In this document: piece after piece, positions 1 to 9,875 of the stretch
Position numbering within the stretch: the stretch's first letter is position 1
Layout of the letters: each line of letters begins with the position of its first letter
Assembly: GCA_903819895.1 (NCBI GenBank)
Contig: CAIJFH010000015.1
Location: 1-50,372, forward strand
Origin: Candidatus Adlerbacteria bacterium
GTDB lineage: Bacteria; Patescibacteriota; Minisyncoccia; Phycocordibacterales; SBAW01
Length of the DNA: 50,372 nucleotides
Direction: 5' to 3'
Notes under the pieces: model-generated
Told to the model about the DNA's origin: nothing
Seen by the model: the letters and a program-made list of their open reading frames with translations, nothing else
The model's database searches: none
Program-made: the position numbers and the translations under genes

Positions 1-1782
1 GATTGTGGTGAGTGTTGAACCAATTGATGACGACGCGATATCAGTATGTGTGTTAACCGCCGACGCAATGCCACCTGTTGCTGAGTCGGTATGTCCGTTC
101 ACTACAGCGGCAATCGAGCTTGATGCGCTCGTGAGTGTGCTCGAAAGTGTGCTGATTTGTGAATCAGTGTGGCTATTAACACCCGATGCAATCCCGCCGG
201 TTGCACTGTCGGTACGTGCATTAACCAGAGCAACGACCGAGGATGATGCGGTCGCGACGGTTGAGTCGGTGTGACTATTTATACTTGAGGTGATGCCGCT
301 CGTGAGACCAGAGAAGACACTGTCTACATTTGTGGCGAGTTGTTGGCCAATCGATCCGGCGCTGGTGAGCGTGCTTGCGGTGATGTTCCACACGGCGAGC
401 GGTAGTGCTGCGATTGAGGTTGCAATCGACGTCAGCGATGACCCAAGTGACGACGATGCAGCGGTCACAACCGTATTCGTATTTGTATTAACTGCCGACG
501 CAATGCCACCTGTTGCCGAGTCGGTATGTCCGTTCACCACTGCGGCAATCGAGCTCGATGCCGTCGTGAGTGTGCCAGAGAGCGTGCTGATTTGCGAATC
601 GGTGTGGCCATTGACTGTTGATGCGATACTGCCCGTTGCACTATCCGTATGACCATTGACCACCGCTGCAACCGACGAGGTTGCTACGCCGAGTTGTGTG
701 TCGGTATGCCCGTTGATGAGGGTTGCAATTGACCCGGACATGCTCGAAAGGACGGTGTCAATATTAGTTGCAAGCAGTTTGCCAATCGATCCAGCGCTAG
801 TGAGTGCGCTGACGCTTACGTTCCATACTGCCAGCGGGACCGCCGTGATCATCGAGCCGATAGAGGTCGAAGCAAGGTCGGTGTGTCCGTTAACTACTGA
901 TGCAATAGACGACGATGCAGTGGTAAGCGTCCCAGAGAGTGTACTTACTTGTGAGTTAGTATTTCCATTGACGACTGCAGCAATTGAGCTTGATGCGGTG
1001 GAGAGTGTGCCAGAGAGAGTCGAGACCTGTGAGTTTGTGTTGCCATTGACCACTGCGGCAATCGAGCTCGATGCCGTTGTGAGTGTGCTCGAAAGTGTTG
1101 TCACTTGTGAATTGGTATTCCCATTGACCACCGCTGCAACCGACGAGGTTGCTACTGCCAACTGCGAGTTGGTATTGCCATTGATGTTGGTCACTGCGGT
1201 GGTGATCGCGCTGGTGACGCCAGAGATAGCTCCGTCGACATTGGTAGCAAGTCGTGCGCCAATCGACCCTGCTGTGGTAAGCGAGCTAGTGAGCGCGCCC
1301 CACACCGAGGTTGCTGCGGCAGTAGCAATGGTCGAGGGTGAGTAGTCCGTGAGTGTACGCGCATTGCTATTCCATACCGCGGTGGCGATGGTCGATGTGG
1401 CTGCGATTGTGGGGCCGACCACAAACGAGCGATCCTCTTTGACCAAGTCGCTGGTGCCCGCGCTCCCGCAGGTCATGGTAGCGGGCCACAAGCCCTCTGT
1501 TTCGTTGCTGGGTATGGCGTATTGGTAGTAGTGCCAACCGGTCGTGGCGTTGCTGGTCATGCTGCCTGCGGTCACCACCTGTGTCCCGCTCGGGTCAAAG
1601 ATGTTGACGGTGCATGCGCCGTTGCTCGCGTTGTAGGAGTCGTCGTAGACAAAGTCGCCAATGGTGATGGTGTCGCCCAGCGCGACGCGTTGGTAGTCCG
1701 CGTGCGCAGTCGCCGCATGCGCGCCCCACACGGCAATGCAGACAAACAAAAAAAGGGACAGCGTACGTCTGCTGCTAATCAT
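1..1782 (-). CDS. Secreted repeat protein, phage tail-fibre/adhesin-like (3' end beyond left edge)
   Basis: Reverse strand is open from ATG at 1782 to the left edge: MISSRRTLSLFLFVCIAVWGAHAATAHADYQRVALGD... (signal peptide), then repeats such as VNGHTDSQISTLSGTLTTASSSIAAVVNGNTN and LAVWNxxxxxLTSAGSIGxxLATNVD. Absent from the ORF track because it has no stop in the window. Confidence 0.85.
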   Translation of the reverse strand, partial: MISSRRTLSLFLFVCIAVWGAHAATAHADYQRVALGDTITIGDFVYDDSYNASNGACTVNIFDPSGTQVVTAGSMTSNATTGWHYYQYAIPSNETEGLWPATMTCGSAGTSDLVKEDRSFVVGPTIAATSTIATAVWNSNARTLTDYSPSTIATAAATSVWGALTSSLTTAGSIGARLATNVDGAISGVTSAITTAVTNINGNTNSQLAVATSSVAAVVNGNTNSQVTTLSSTLTTASSSIAAVVNGNTNSQVSTLSGTLSTASSSIAAVVNGNTNSQVSTLSGTLTTASSSIASVVNGHTDLASTSIGSMITAVPLAVWNVSVSALTSAGSIGKLLATNIDTVLSSMSGSIATLINGHTDTQLGVATSSVAAVVNGHTDSATGSIASTVNGHTDSQISTLSGTLTTASSSIAAVVNGHTDSATGGIASAVNTNTNTVVTAASSSLGSSLTSIATSIAALPLAVWNITASTLTSAGSIGQQLATNVDSVFSGLTSGITSSINSHTDSTVATASSSVVALVNARTDSATGGIASGVNSHTDSQISTLSSTLTSASSSIAAVVNGHTDSATGGIASAVNTHTDIASSSIGSTLTTI

Positions 1783-1896
1783 TATCCATCTATCATACCA
1801 AGCAAGTGCAATCTATACAGCACGGCTTATCCACTTTTTGGTGGTCGAGCGCGATATAGTGGGGTGCCCGAGCGTGCTACACTTTTTTATAAGCGC

Positions 1897-2586
1897 ATGA
1901 TGATACGATGGCTTGATAATCGACACTCTTTTCGGTATGTACCGCAGGCCGCTTTGCACAAAGGTGTCAGCGTCGTTTCGAGTGCGCGAAAAAAGAAATC
2001 TTCATCTCGAGTTGTGCGAGCAGCGTCGACATCGACAAAAAAACCAGAAGAGAAAAAAGGACACGTCCCGGTGCGTGACAAAAACAAACGCCTCTTTCTC
2101 AAAGTAATCGGCGGAGTAGGGGCAGCACTGCTGGCATCGTCGGTGTTCCCCAAGCGGGCCGAGGCCTTGGTGTTGGGGAGCACCCCTGGCACCAGTGTGG
2201 TCGGGCTCAAGAGTAGCTCCAATGCGCGCATCGACCCAGCAACCGATGGGAGCGTCCAGGCGCTGTTGCCGGGTCTTGGGGTCACCAAGGCAACCGTGTC
2301 TCTCTCGAGCCCGGGTGGCATTGTGCACACCACCACCTCGCTCAAGAGTATGCGTGTCTACAGCATCCGCTTTTCGGTTGCGACCAACACCACATCGGTC
2401 ACATTCCGTTTCGGTGACGCAGGAAGTGGGACCGACATCGAGACCTACCTCCTGCCCATGGCGGGTGGGTTGTATGGGTCGCGAAATCATCCAAACTTTG
2501 TGCAGGGGAGCGCGAGCACCAACCTGTACTGTATTGTGTCAGGAGGGTCGACCGTACAGGTCAATGTCGACTACACCGAAGTGTAA
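1897..2586 (+). CDS. Secreted protein with Tat-like signal (NKRLFLKVIGGVGAALLASSVFPKRAEA) after a long basic N-region
   Basis: In-frame ATG at 1897 inside ORF 1522-2586; K-R-L-F-L-K motif, hydrophobic stretch and a basic c-region before A-E-A. Confidence 0.75.
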   Translation: MMIRWLDNRHSFRYVPQAALHKGVSVVSSARKKKSSSRVVRAASTSTKKPEEKKGHVPVRDKNKRLFLKVIGGVGAALLASSVFPKRAEALVLGSTPGTSVVGLKSSSNARIDPATDGSVQALLPGLGVTKATVSLSSPGGIVHTTTSLKSMRVYSIRFSVATNTTSVTFRFGDAGSGTDIETYLLPMAGGLYGSRNHPNFVQGSASTNLYCIVSGGSTVQVNVDYTEV

Positions 2587-2598
2587 CTATAATTACGT

Positions 2599-4773
2599 AT
2601 GGCAACCAGAGCATTAGTACAACGATTAGGAGCATTGACCAGCTACCGCTACGGCGTCGATAGCTACGACTCTACCAAACTGGGGTTGGGGCCGTTGATG
2701 ACACAAAACAATGGCGGTGCCGAAGCGTCCTACGCGGGGCCAGTGCCGATTGGTGTGGCGCACCCGGCTGAGCAGGCCGTGGCGATACCAGCCACGTATC
2801 CTTGGAGTATGCGCTGGCAGGCAAACGCAGCGGGCGATATCGACTGGGTGTTTCTTGCTGATAACGCTGCTGCTGCGGCAACGCGCCGAATTATGATGTA
2901 TACGTTTGATCGACGACTCGGCCTCTGGTCGTGGGTTGGGTTTGTGACGGTAACCTTTCCTACGGGTACCAACTACACTATCCGTGGTTTTGAGATGACC
3001 TACGATCTCTACACAACAGGCACGGTTACAGGTAGTTCGGGTTCTACTGCAATCACTGGCTCGGGCACGGCGTGGTCGACCTCGCGCATTCCAACTGGCT
3101 GCCGCATTGGGTTTGGCTCGACCGACCCCACACAAATTACGGTCTGGTATGGTATCGCGACTGTTGGATCCGATTCATCGATTACGCTTGCGACAAACCT
3201 TGCTAGTAATGTAAGTGGCGCGTATGTAATCGAGGATCTGCGTGCGGTCATGGCCACTACAAATGCAACCACTACCAACGGCGGGTTGTGTGTTGTGAAA
3301 GGACTCCGCAAAGAGTTGTTTACCAGTTTGGGTGGCGCGGTGCCGGCAGCAACGACTGTCGACAGTGCGCTTGGATGTTACTGGATTGCTGACGCATCGA
3401 CTGTCTTAAATATTGCAGCACTGGGGCTCGCGCTTGCTGCTAAGACCGGTTGGACAAATCAGACCGCCTATGTAATCGACGCAACATCGACCCCAACTAT
3501 TTTCGCATACAACATCCGTGGTGCACTAACCTTGTCAGGAGGTAAAGATACCACATCGTTGCTGTTTAGAACGGGCGCGACCACAGCTATTGCCGGTGGT
3601 ACGCCGTCACAGCTCAACAATTTTGAACTGGCAACCGCCAACCATGGCCCTGGTGCGGGCAAGTCCTGTCTCTATTTTACCACTCCAGCCCGTGTGTATC
3701 GGACAATAGAGGTAGGAGCGATCACCACGGGCTCAACCTTGTGGGTTGCTGATGCAATGGTCGAGACCCCTCCGGGCGGCCTCAACACCTATCCGGCTGG
3801 TGGCAACTTCCAGACCCTTGCGTACATAGCCAGTATCGATAAGTTTGTCATTACCCAAGCAACGGGTACCACTGCGTATCGCAACTACGTCACACAGTAT
3901 CGTACCGATTCTGCCCCCCTAGATCGCGCGTGGGGTACTGATATTCGCCAGACCGATATCACCACTACCGACTCAAGTGTTACGCCGGTTCCATCGCATT
4001 CGACACAGGTGCATACCGTATATTGTGACACGGGTATGTGCTACTTGGCGGGGACTGGTGGGACCGCAGCGACCAACCGTGTGTATGCAGTGCCGTTTGG
4101 TGCCGACTGGGAATACACTGGCGCGCCCAACAACACTAAGTCCTATTTGGTATTGCCCGCATGGACTATGAACGATGCAGTGCAGTTTACCAACGTGTTC
4201 GTAAACGATGTGCAGGTCTTGGGCGGCAAGACCGGCAACAACCTGGGGCTGGGCACCGAGCCCCTGCGCGTGAGCTACCGCACCAGCGGCATCTCGGACG
4301 ACTCTGGTGTGTGGACTCCGGTCGACTCAACCGGAGTGATCACCGACGTGGGGTCAACACAAATCCAGTTGCGTATCGAGTTTCGCACCATTGGGGTCAC
4401 GTGTATCCCCGCGCGCGTGTGTGCGGTCGGGGTCGTGTACAACGACATTACTACCGACACACACTATCAACCATCGGTTGCAAACTCCAACACCTTTAAC
4501 AAGCAATTTGCATGGCGATTTGCCACCGCGTTTGGTGGCACCGTGCCGACACTGCGTGTGCGATTGTACGACGCTGTCAGTGGCGGGTTGTTGGTTGATG
4601 ACAACACAGCGTCGCCCACGGGCACTTGGGATAAGTCGACCAATGGTGGCACAACCTGGGCGGGCGTATACGACACGAACGACAAAACAAACGAGACGAC
4701 CTACATCCGCTACACGCCCGCGGCGTTGGGGAACAACACCAAGGTGCGCGCATTGTTGACGCTTAACGTATAA
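2599..4773 (+). CDS. Large conserved paralog 1 (MATRALVQRLGALTSYRYGVDSYDSTKLGLGPLM...)
   Basis: 724-aa ORF, 12 nt after previous stop; homologous along its length to the ORFs at 5276 and 7634; no signal peptide evident. Confidence 0.9.
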   Translation: MATRALVQRLGALTSYRYGVDSYDSTKLGLGPLMTQNNGGAEASYAGPVPIGVAHPAEQAVAIPATYPWSMRWQANAAGDIDWVFLADNAAAAATRRIMMYTFDRRLGLWSWVGFVTVTFPTGTNYTIRGFEMTYDLYTTGTVTGSSGSTAITGSGTAWSTSRIPTGCRIGFGSTDPTQITVWYGIATVGSDSSITLATNLASNVSGAYVIEDLRAVMATTNATTTNGGLCVVKGLRKELFTSLGGAVPAATTVDSALGCYWIADASTVLNIAALGLALAAKTGWTNQTAYVIDATSTPTIFAYNIRGALTLSGGKDTTSLLFRTGATTAIAGGTPSQLNNFELATANHGPGAGKSCLYFTTPARVYRTIEVGAITTGSTLWVADAMVETPPGGLNTYPAGGNFQTLAYIASIDKFVITQATGTTAYRNYVTQYRTDSAPLDRAWGTDIRQTDITTTDSSVTPVPSHSTQVHTVYCDTGMCYLAGTGGTAATNRVYAVPFGADWEYTGAPNNTKSYLVLPAWTMNDAVQFTNVFVNDVQVLGGKTGNNLGLGTEPLRVSYRTSGISDDSGVWTPVDSTGVITDVGSTQIQLRIEFRTIGVTCIPARVCAVGVVYNDITTDTHYQPSVANSNTFNKQFAWRFATAFGGTVPTLRVRLYDAVSGGLLVDDNTASPTGTWDKSTNGGTTWAGVYDTNDKTNETTYIRYTPAALGNNTKVRALLTLNV

Positions 4774-4777
4774 ACCT

Positions 4778-5269
4778 ATGATTGACCTCACCCAAGGAGA
4801 TACATTGTACGACCGCTCTGATTTAGTGATCGCGTCACCCACGGGCTCGTATGAGGATATTGATCTAATCTTGTGCGCAACCGTAGACAATCCAACGTTT
4901 CCCATCTGCATGTTCCAAGCGCAGTATGTGCGCTATGGCGGGCAGGTGTACGCGGTCAACACGCCACAAGAAAAAGCCGAAGTAATCGCTGCGATAGATG
5001 CTGACATCGCTGATGATGCGACAACGCCGGACACAACACCCGATGCGGTCGACTCAACTCCTGCACCGGTTGTCGACACTCCACCCGCAACAACAACGCC
5101 AGATACGAGTACCGCCTCGACAACGCCGCCGATACAACCCGACACTGGGTCGGCAACCTCTACCGACCCGTTGCCGGACATACTCAACACGGGTGTTTCC
5201 TCGACAACGCCACCAGTAGTCGTGCCGCCCGCCGCATCCTCGACCGATGCAACATCCACGCAGCAATAA
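4778..5269 (+). CDS. Hypothetical protein with Asp/Thr/Pro/Ser-rich low-complexity C-terminal tail
   Basis: 163-aa ORF tightly packed between paralogs 1 and 2. Confidence 0.75.
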   Translation: MIDLTQGDTLYDRSDLVIASPTGSYEDIDLILCATVDNPTFPICMFQAQYVRYGGQVYAVNTPQEKAEVIAAIDADIADDATTPDTTPDAVDSTPAPVVDTPPATTTPDTSTASTTPPIQPDTGSATSTDPLPDILNTGVSSTTPPVVVPPAASSTDATSTQQ

Positions 5270-5275
5270 TTTTGT

Positions 5276-7459
5276 ATGGCAACCACTCGTGCAGTTATCC
5301 AACGTCTCGGCGCTCTCGCGACCTATCGCTATGGCGTCGACAGCTACGACTCCACCAAACTTGGGTTGGGGCCCTTGATGGTACAAAACAACGGCGGTGC
5401 CGAGGCGTCCTACGCGGGGCCGATGCCGATTGCGATCGTGCGCCCATCGGAGTCGCCCATTAGTACCTCAACCAGCTTTCCGTGGAGTATGCGCTGGCAG
5501 GCAACCGCAGCGGGCGATATCGACTGGGTGTGTATGATTGACAGTTCCGCTGCCGCCGCGACGCGCAAGTTGAGCATGTATACGTTTGATCGTCGCGCGT
5601 CGGCTTGGACGTGGGTTGGATACACAACCATTACCAACCCCTCCTCGGGTAACATGACCGTGCGCGGGTTCTCCATGACCTACGATCTCTACACGACAGG
5701 TACGGTCACGGGCAGTAGTGGTAATGCAGGTATCACGGGCTCGGGCACGGCGTGGTCGGCTTCGCGTATCCCAGCGGGTTGCCGCATTGGGTTTGGCTCG
5801 ACCGACCCGACGCAGATCACCACGTGGTACGTGATCTCATCCATCGGCTCTGATACGGCGATTACACTCACAGCGACCTTGAGCGGCAATGTAAGCGGCG
5901 CGTATGTGATCGAGGATCTGCGCGCAGTGTTGGCGATGACCTCGGGTGCGGGTACCAGTGGTTTATTTGTCGTCAAAGGTCTATACAAAGATTTTTTTAC
6001 CACCAATGGCGCCAACTCAATAGCGGCAGCAACGAATGCCGACAACATCCGCGCCTGTTACTGGCTTGCTGATGCCGCTACCGACACCAACAACACGCCA
6101 ATTGGGCTTGCGGTTGCAGCCAAGACCAGTTGGACAAATCAGCTGGTATATATCGTTGACGGTACCTCGACACCATCACTCTATGTGTACAATCTGCGTG
6201 CGGCACTTACGCTCGCAAGCGGTAAGGACACCACTTCCTTGGTAGTAAAGACAGGTACTATCCCAACTGCGCTTGCGGGTACGCCGTCCCAGCTGAACAA
6301 CCTTGAGCTCGCCACTACCAACCATGGTCCTGGTATCGGCAAGCCGTGTCTCTACTTCACCACCACGACTCGCATGTATCGCTCCTACGACGTGAGCACG
6401 ATTACAACCGGCTCTACCACCTGGCTTGCGGATGCTATGATCGAAACCCCGCCAGGAGGTATCAACACCTACCCCACGGCCGGCAACTTTCAAACCCTTG
6501 CGTATGCAGCCAGTATCGATAAATTTGTTATCACTCAGACGACCAGCAGTACTGGGTATCGCAACTATGTCACGCAGTATCGCACCGACTCTGGGCCGAT
6601 GGACCGCGTGTGGGGTGTTGACGCACGACAAACGGATGTGGCTGCGGCAGATGGGACCACCACTCCCATCCCAACCGACTCCGGTCAGACGATGAGTGTC
6701 TATTGTGATACGGGTATGTGCTATCTCGCGGGTGTTGCCGCCACTGCGGCGACCAACCGTGTGTACGCAGCGCCGTTTGGTGCCGACTGGGAGTATACGG
6801 GTGTGCCAAACAATACCAAAAGTTGTTTGGTGCTCCCCGCGATTAGTACTGCCGACGCGGTGCAGTATACCAATATCATCCTCAATGATGTGCAGGTGGT
6901 TGGGGGGAACACGGGCTACAATTTGGGGCTCAGCACCGAGCCCTTGCGTGTGTGGTATCGCACCGCGGGCATCCTCGACGACTCCGGTGCGTGGACCCTT
7001 GCCGACTCTACCGGCGTGCTCACCAAAGCGGCGGGGACAAAGATCCAATTGCGCATCGAGTTTCGCACTATTGGGGTCGCCTGTTTGCCCGCGCGTGTCT
7101 GCGCGGCGGGTGTTGCATATACCGACATCGGGGTTGATGTGCACTTTCAGCCATCGGTGGGGAAGTCGAGTGCTGCTAGTACACAGTTTGCCTGGCGGTT
7201 TGCGACCGCGTTTGGGGGCGCGGTGCCCGCACTGCGCCTGCGCTTGTATGATAGTGTAACTAATACGTTGTTGGTCGATGACAACACCACCGCGCCCGTT
7301 GGATTATTTGAAAGCACGACAAATGGTGGCACGTCCTGGAGCACCTACAACCAAGCAAACAATATCAGTGACAAAGGCAACGAGACGACCTACATCCGCT
7401 ACACGCCCGCGTCGCTTGGGAGTGGTATCAAAGTCCGCGCATTACTCACGCTGCAATAA
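5276..7459 (+). CDS. Large conserved paralog 2
   Basis: 727-aa ORF homologous to 2599-4773 and 7634-9853. Confidence 0.9.
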   Translation: MATTRAVIQRLGALATYRYGVDSYDSTKLGLGPLMVQNNGGAEASYAGPMPIAIVRPSESPISTSTSFPWSMRWQATAAGDIDWVCMIDSSAAAATRKLSMYTFDRRASAWTWVGYTTITNPSSGNMTVRGFSMTYDLYTTGTVTGSSGNAGITGSGTAWSASRIPAGCRIGFGSTDPTQITTWYVISSIGSDTAITLTATLSGNVSGAYVIEDLRAVLAMTSGAGTSGLFVVKGLYKDFFTTNGANSIAAATNADNIRACYWLADAATDTNNTPIGLAVAAKTSWTNQLVYIVDGTSTPSLYVYNLRAALTLASGKDTTSLVVKTGTIPTALAGTPSQLNNLELATTNHGPGIGKPCLYFTTTTRMYRSYDVSTITTGSTTWLADAMIETPPGGINTYPTAGNFQTLAYAASIDKFVITQTTSSTGYRNYVTQYRTDSGPMDRVWGVDARQTDVAAADGTTTPIPTDSGQTMSVYCDTGMCYLAGVAATAATNRVYAAPFGADWEYTGVPNNTKSCLVLPAISTADAVQYTNIILNDVQVVGGNTGYNLGLSTEPLRVWYRTAGILDDSGAWTLADSTGVLTKAAGTKIQLRIEFRTIGVACLPARVCAAGVAYTDIGVDVHFQPSVGKSSAASTQFAWRFATAFGGAVPALRLRLYDSVTNTLLVDDNTTAPVGLFESTTNGGTSWSTYNQANNISDKGNETTYIRYTPASLGSGIKVRALLTLQ

Positions 7460-7471
7460 TCTATCTCGCAT

Positions 7472-7630
7472 ATGCCCACCGACATTTGTTTTTGCCTAGG
7501 AGATAAACAGGGGTTCATCATCGAACTGGCAGCGGGCTCGCTTAACGCGCCGGTTGATATTCTTGCCGAGGCCAGTGGACGTGCCTTGGTCGAAGAGACG
7601 AGCGGCGGTATTATTTTTATTACCGATTAA
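7472..7630 (+). CDS. Small hypothetical protein, 52 aa (MPTDICFCLGDKQGFIIELAAGSLNAPVDILAEASGRALVEETSGGIIFITD)
   Basis: Open frame filling the gap between paralogs 2 and 3; below the ORF track size cutoff. Confidence 0.55.
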   Translation: MPTDICFCLGDKQGFIIELAAGSLNAPVDILAEASGRALVEETSGGIIFITD

Positions 7631-7633
7631 TAT

Positions 7634-9853
7634 ATGGCAGTCACCGCACTCATCCAACGTCTCGGCGCTCTCGCGACCTACCGCTATGGCGTCGACAGCT
7701 ACGACTCCACCAAACTGGGGTTGGGTCCCTTGATGGTACAAAACAACGGCGGTGCCGAGGCGTCCTACGCGGGGCCGATGCCGATTGGTGTGGCGCACCC
7801 GTTTGAGCAAGCGGTAGCAAATGCCACGTCGCTTCCTTGGAGTATGCGTTGGCAAGCAAATGCGGCGGGGGATATTGACTGGGTATTTTTTATTGACAAC
7901 TCGGCAGCATCCACGACAAGAAAACTCACCATGTACACGTTTGATCGTCGCGCGTCGGCCTGGACGTGGGTTGGATATACAACCGTAACAACTCCATCGG
8001 GAGGTAACTTGACCGTGCGCGGGTTTTCGATGACCTACGATTTGTATACCGCAGGCACTGTCACAGGCACTGCAGGAACGACATCGATTACCGGTACGAG
8101 CACAGCTTGGTCGACATCACGCATCCCAATTGGTTGCCGTATTGGGTTTGGTTCAACCGACCCGACACAAATTACGGCGTGGTATGAAATATCGGCGATT
8201 GGGTCGGACACAACGATTACGCTCACGACGAACCTTGCGGGTAACGTGAGCGGCAACTATGTTATTGAGGATTTGCGGGCTGTTTTTGCGATTACGAGTT
8301 CGACGGCAAACAGCGGCGGGTTAATTGTGGTAAAAGGTTTGCGAAAAGAACTATTTACAACCACTGGTATCACGGCAGTTGGTGCTTCCTCTGGTACCGA
8401 CGGTGTCCGTGGTTCGTACTGGCTCGCTGACGCAGCGACCGCGACCAACAACACCGCATTTGGTCTGGCGGTGGCAGCCAAGACCAGTTGGACAAGCCAA
8501 TACTGTTACATCATTGATACTACAACGACACCGATTATCTATAAATATGATGTGCGTGCAGCGCTTACGTTGGCGAGCGGTAAGTCGACCAGTGCGTTTT
8601 TGTTTAAGACCAACACCAATGGTACGCTCTCGGGTACGCCATCGCAGTATAATAATTTGATTTTAGCGACCACCAACCATGGCGCAGGGTCAGGGAAGCC
8701 ATGTTTGTATTTTACAACGACGACCTATGTGTACCGCACCGCAGATGTAACCACCATTGCCAATAACTCAAGCAACTGGCTCACCACGAATGGCGACAAA
8801 ATGACCGAGATCCCGCCGGGTGCCACGGGAACTTTTGTTGCGTCCAGCAACATGCAAACGCTTTCTTACTTGGCGAACATCGACAGTTTTGTGATCACTA
8901 CAGCGAGTAGCACCACAGGGTATCGAAACTATGTAACCAAATACTACAACGATGGCGCAACGCAAATGGATCGAGTGTGGGGAGTTGATATACGTCAGAC
9001 CGACATCACAACAACCGACTCAACGGTGACACCGGTGCCGTCCTACTCGACGACGGCATATACCGTCTATTGTGACAACGGGTTGTGTTACTTGGCGGGT
9101 GTGGGTACCGCAGCGATTACTGATCGTGTCTACGCGGTGCCCTTGGGTGCCGACTGGGAGTACACGGGTGGCACTACGGTGTCCAAATGTTACCTCGTGC
9201 TTCCTGCACAGAGCGTGAGTGATGCGACCGTCTTTACCAATGTGTTTGCCAATGATGTGCAGGTGTTGGGCGGCAAGACCGGCAACAACTTGGGGCTGGG
9301 CACCGAGCCCTTGCGCCTCAGCTATCGCACCAGCGGCATCTCGGACGACTCGGGCTCGTGGGCCGCGGTCGACTCAACGGGGGTGATCGCGGCAGCGACT
9401 GCAACTCAGATCCAGCTGCGGGTCGAGTTTCGCACCATTGGCCTTATGTGTATCCCCGCACGTGTGTGCAGTGTTGGTGTGGCGTACGAGGACGCGACCA
9501 CCGACTCGCACTTCCAACCATCGGTCACCCTGTCGGATATCACCAACAGCCGATTTGCGTGGCGCTTTGTCACTGCGTTCAACGGCACGGTGCCCGCCAT
9601 GCGCGTTCGCCTCTATGACGCAACGTCACCGGGCTCGGCGGCGATTATCGACGACAGTATCTCTGTCCCCGCATCCCCAGCCGGCACGTTTGAAAGTAGT
9701 ACAAACGCAGGCACCTCCTGGAGTACCTACGACAGTACGCATGCGCTTGCCGATAAAAGCAATGAGACAACCTATGTGCGGTACACCGTGGCCTCCGCAT
9801 CGCTTTCAAGTATCAATGGAAAGACAATCCAAGCGGTGCTCACGCTTAAGTAA
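7634..9853 (+). CDS. Large conserved paralog 3
   Basis: 739-aa ORF homologous to the two preceding large ORFs. Confidence 0.9.
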   Translation: MAVTALIQRLGALATYRYGVDSYDSTKLGLGPLMVQNNGGAEASYAGPMPIGVAHPFEQAVANATSLPWSMRWQANAAGDIDWVFFIDNSAASTTRKLTMYTFDRRASAWTWVGYTTVTTPSGGNLTVRGFSMTYDLYTAGTVTGTAGTTSITGTSTAWSTSRIPIGCRIGFGSTDPTQITAWYEISAIGSDTTITLTTNLAGNVSGNYVIEDLRAVFAITSSTANSGGLIVVKGLRKELFTTTGITAVGASSGTDGVRGSYWLADAATATNNTAFGLAVAAKTSWTSQYCYIIDTTTTPIIYKYDVRAALTLASGKSTSAFLFKTNTNGTLSGTPSQYNNLILATTNHGAGSGKPCLYFTTTTYVYRTADVTTIANNSSNWLTTNGDKMTEIPPGATGTFVASSNMQTLSYLANIDSFVITTASSTTGYRNYVTKYYNDGATQMDRVWGVDIRQTDITTTDSTVTPVPSYSTTAYTVYCDNGLCYLAGVGTAAITDRVYAVPLGADWEYTGGTTVSKCYLVLPAQSVSDATVFTNVFANDVQVLGGKTGNNLGLGTEPLRLSYRTSGISDDSGSWAAVDSTGVIAAATATQIQLRVEFRTIGLMCIPARVCSVGVAYEDATTDSHFQPSVTLSDITNSRFAWRFVTAFNGTVPAMRVRLYDATSPGSAAIIDDSISVPASPAGTFESSTNAGTSWSTYDSTHALADKSNETTYVRYTVASASLSSINGKTIQAVLTLK

Positions 9854-9875
9854 GTAAGACGGTATACTGTGTGGT

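Noticed and set aside
5-1345. Three + strand ORFs (89, 120, 229 aa)
   Set aside because: They are antisense shadows of the continuous minus-strand repeat protein, which has a signal peptide and periodic repeats; the + strand translations are low-complexity with no domain logic.
6176-7144. 322-aa minus-strand ORF inside paralog 2
   Set aside because: Antisense to a conserved coding sequence; composition (His/Arg/Gly-rich) typical of shadow ORFs in GC-rich DNA.
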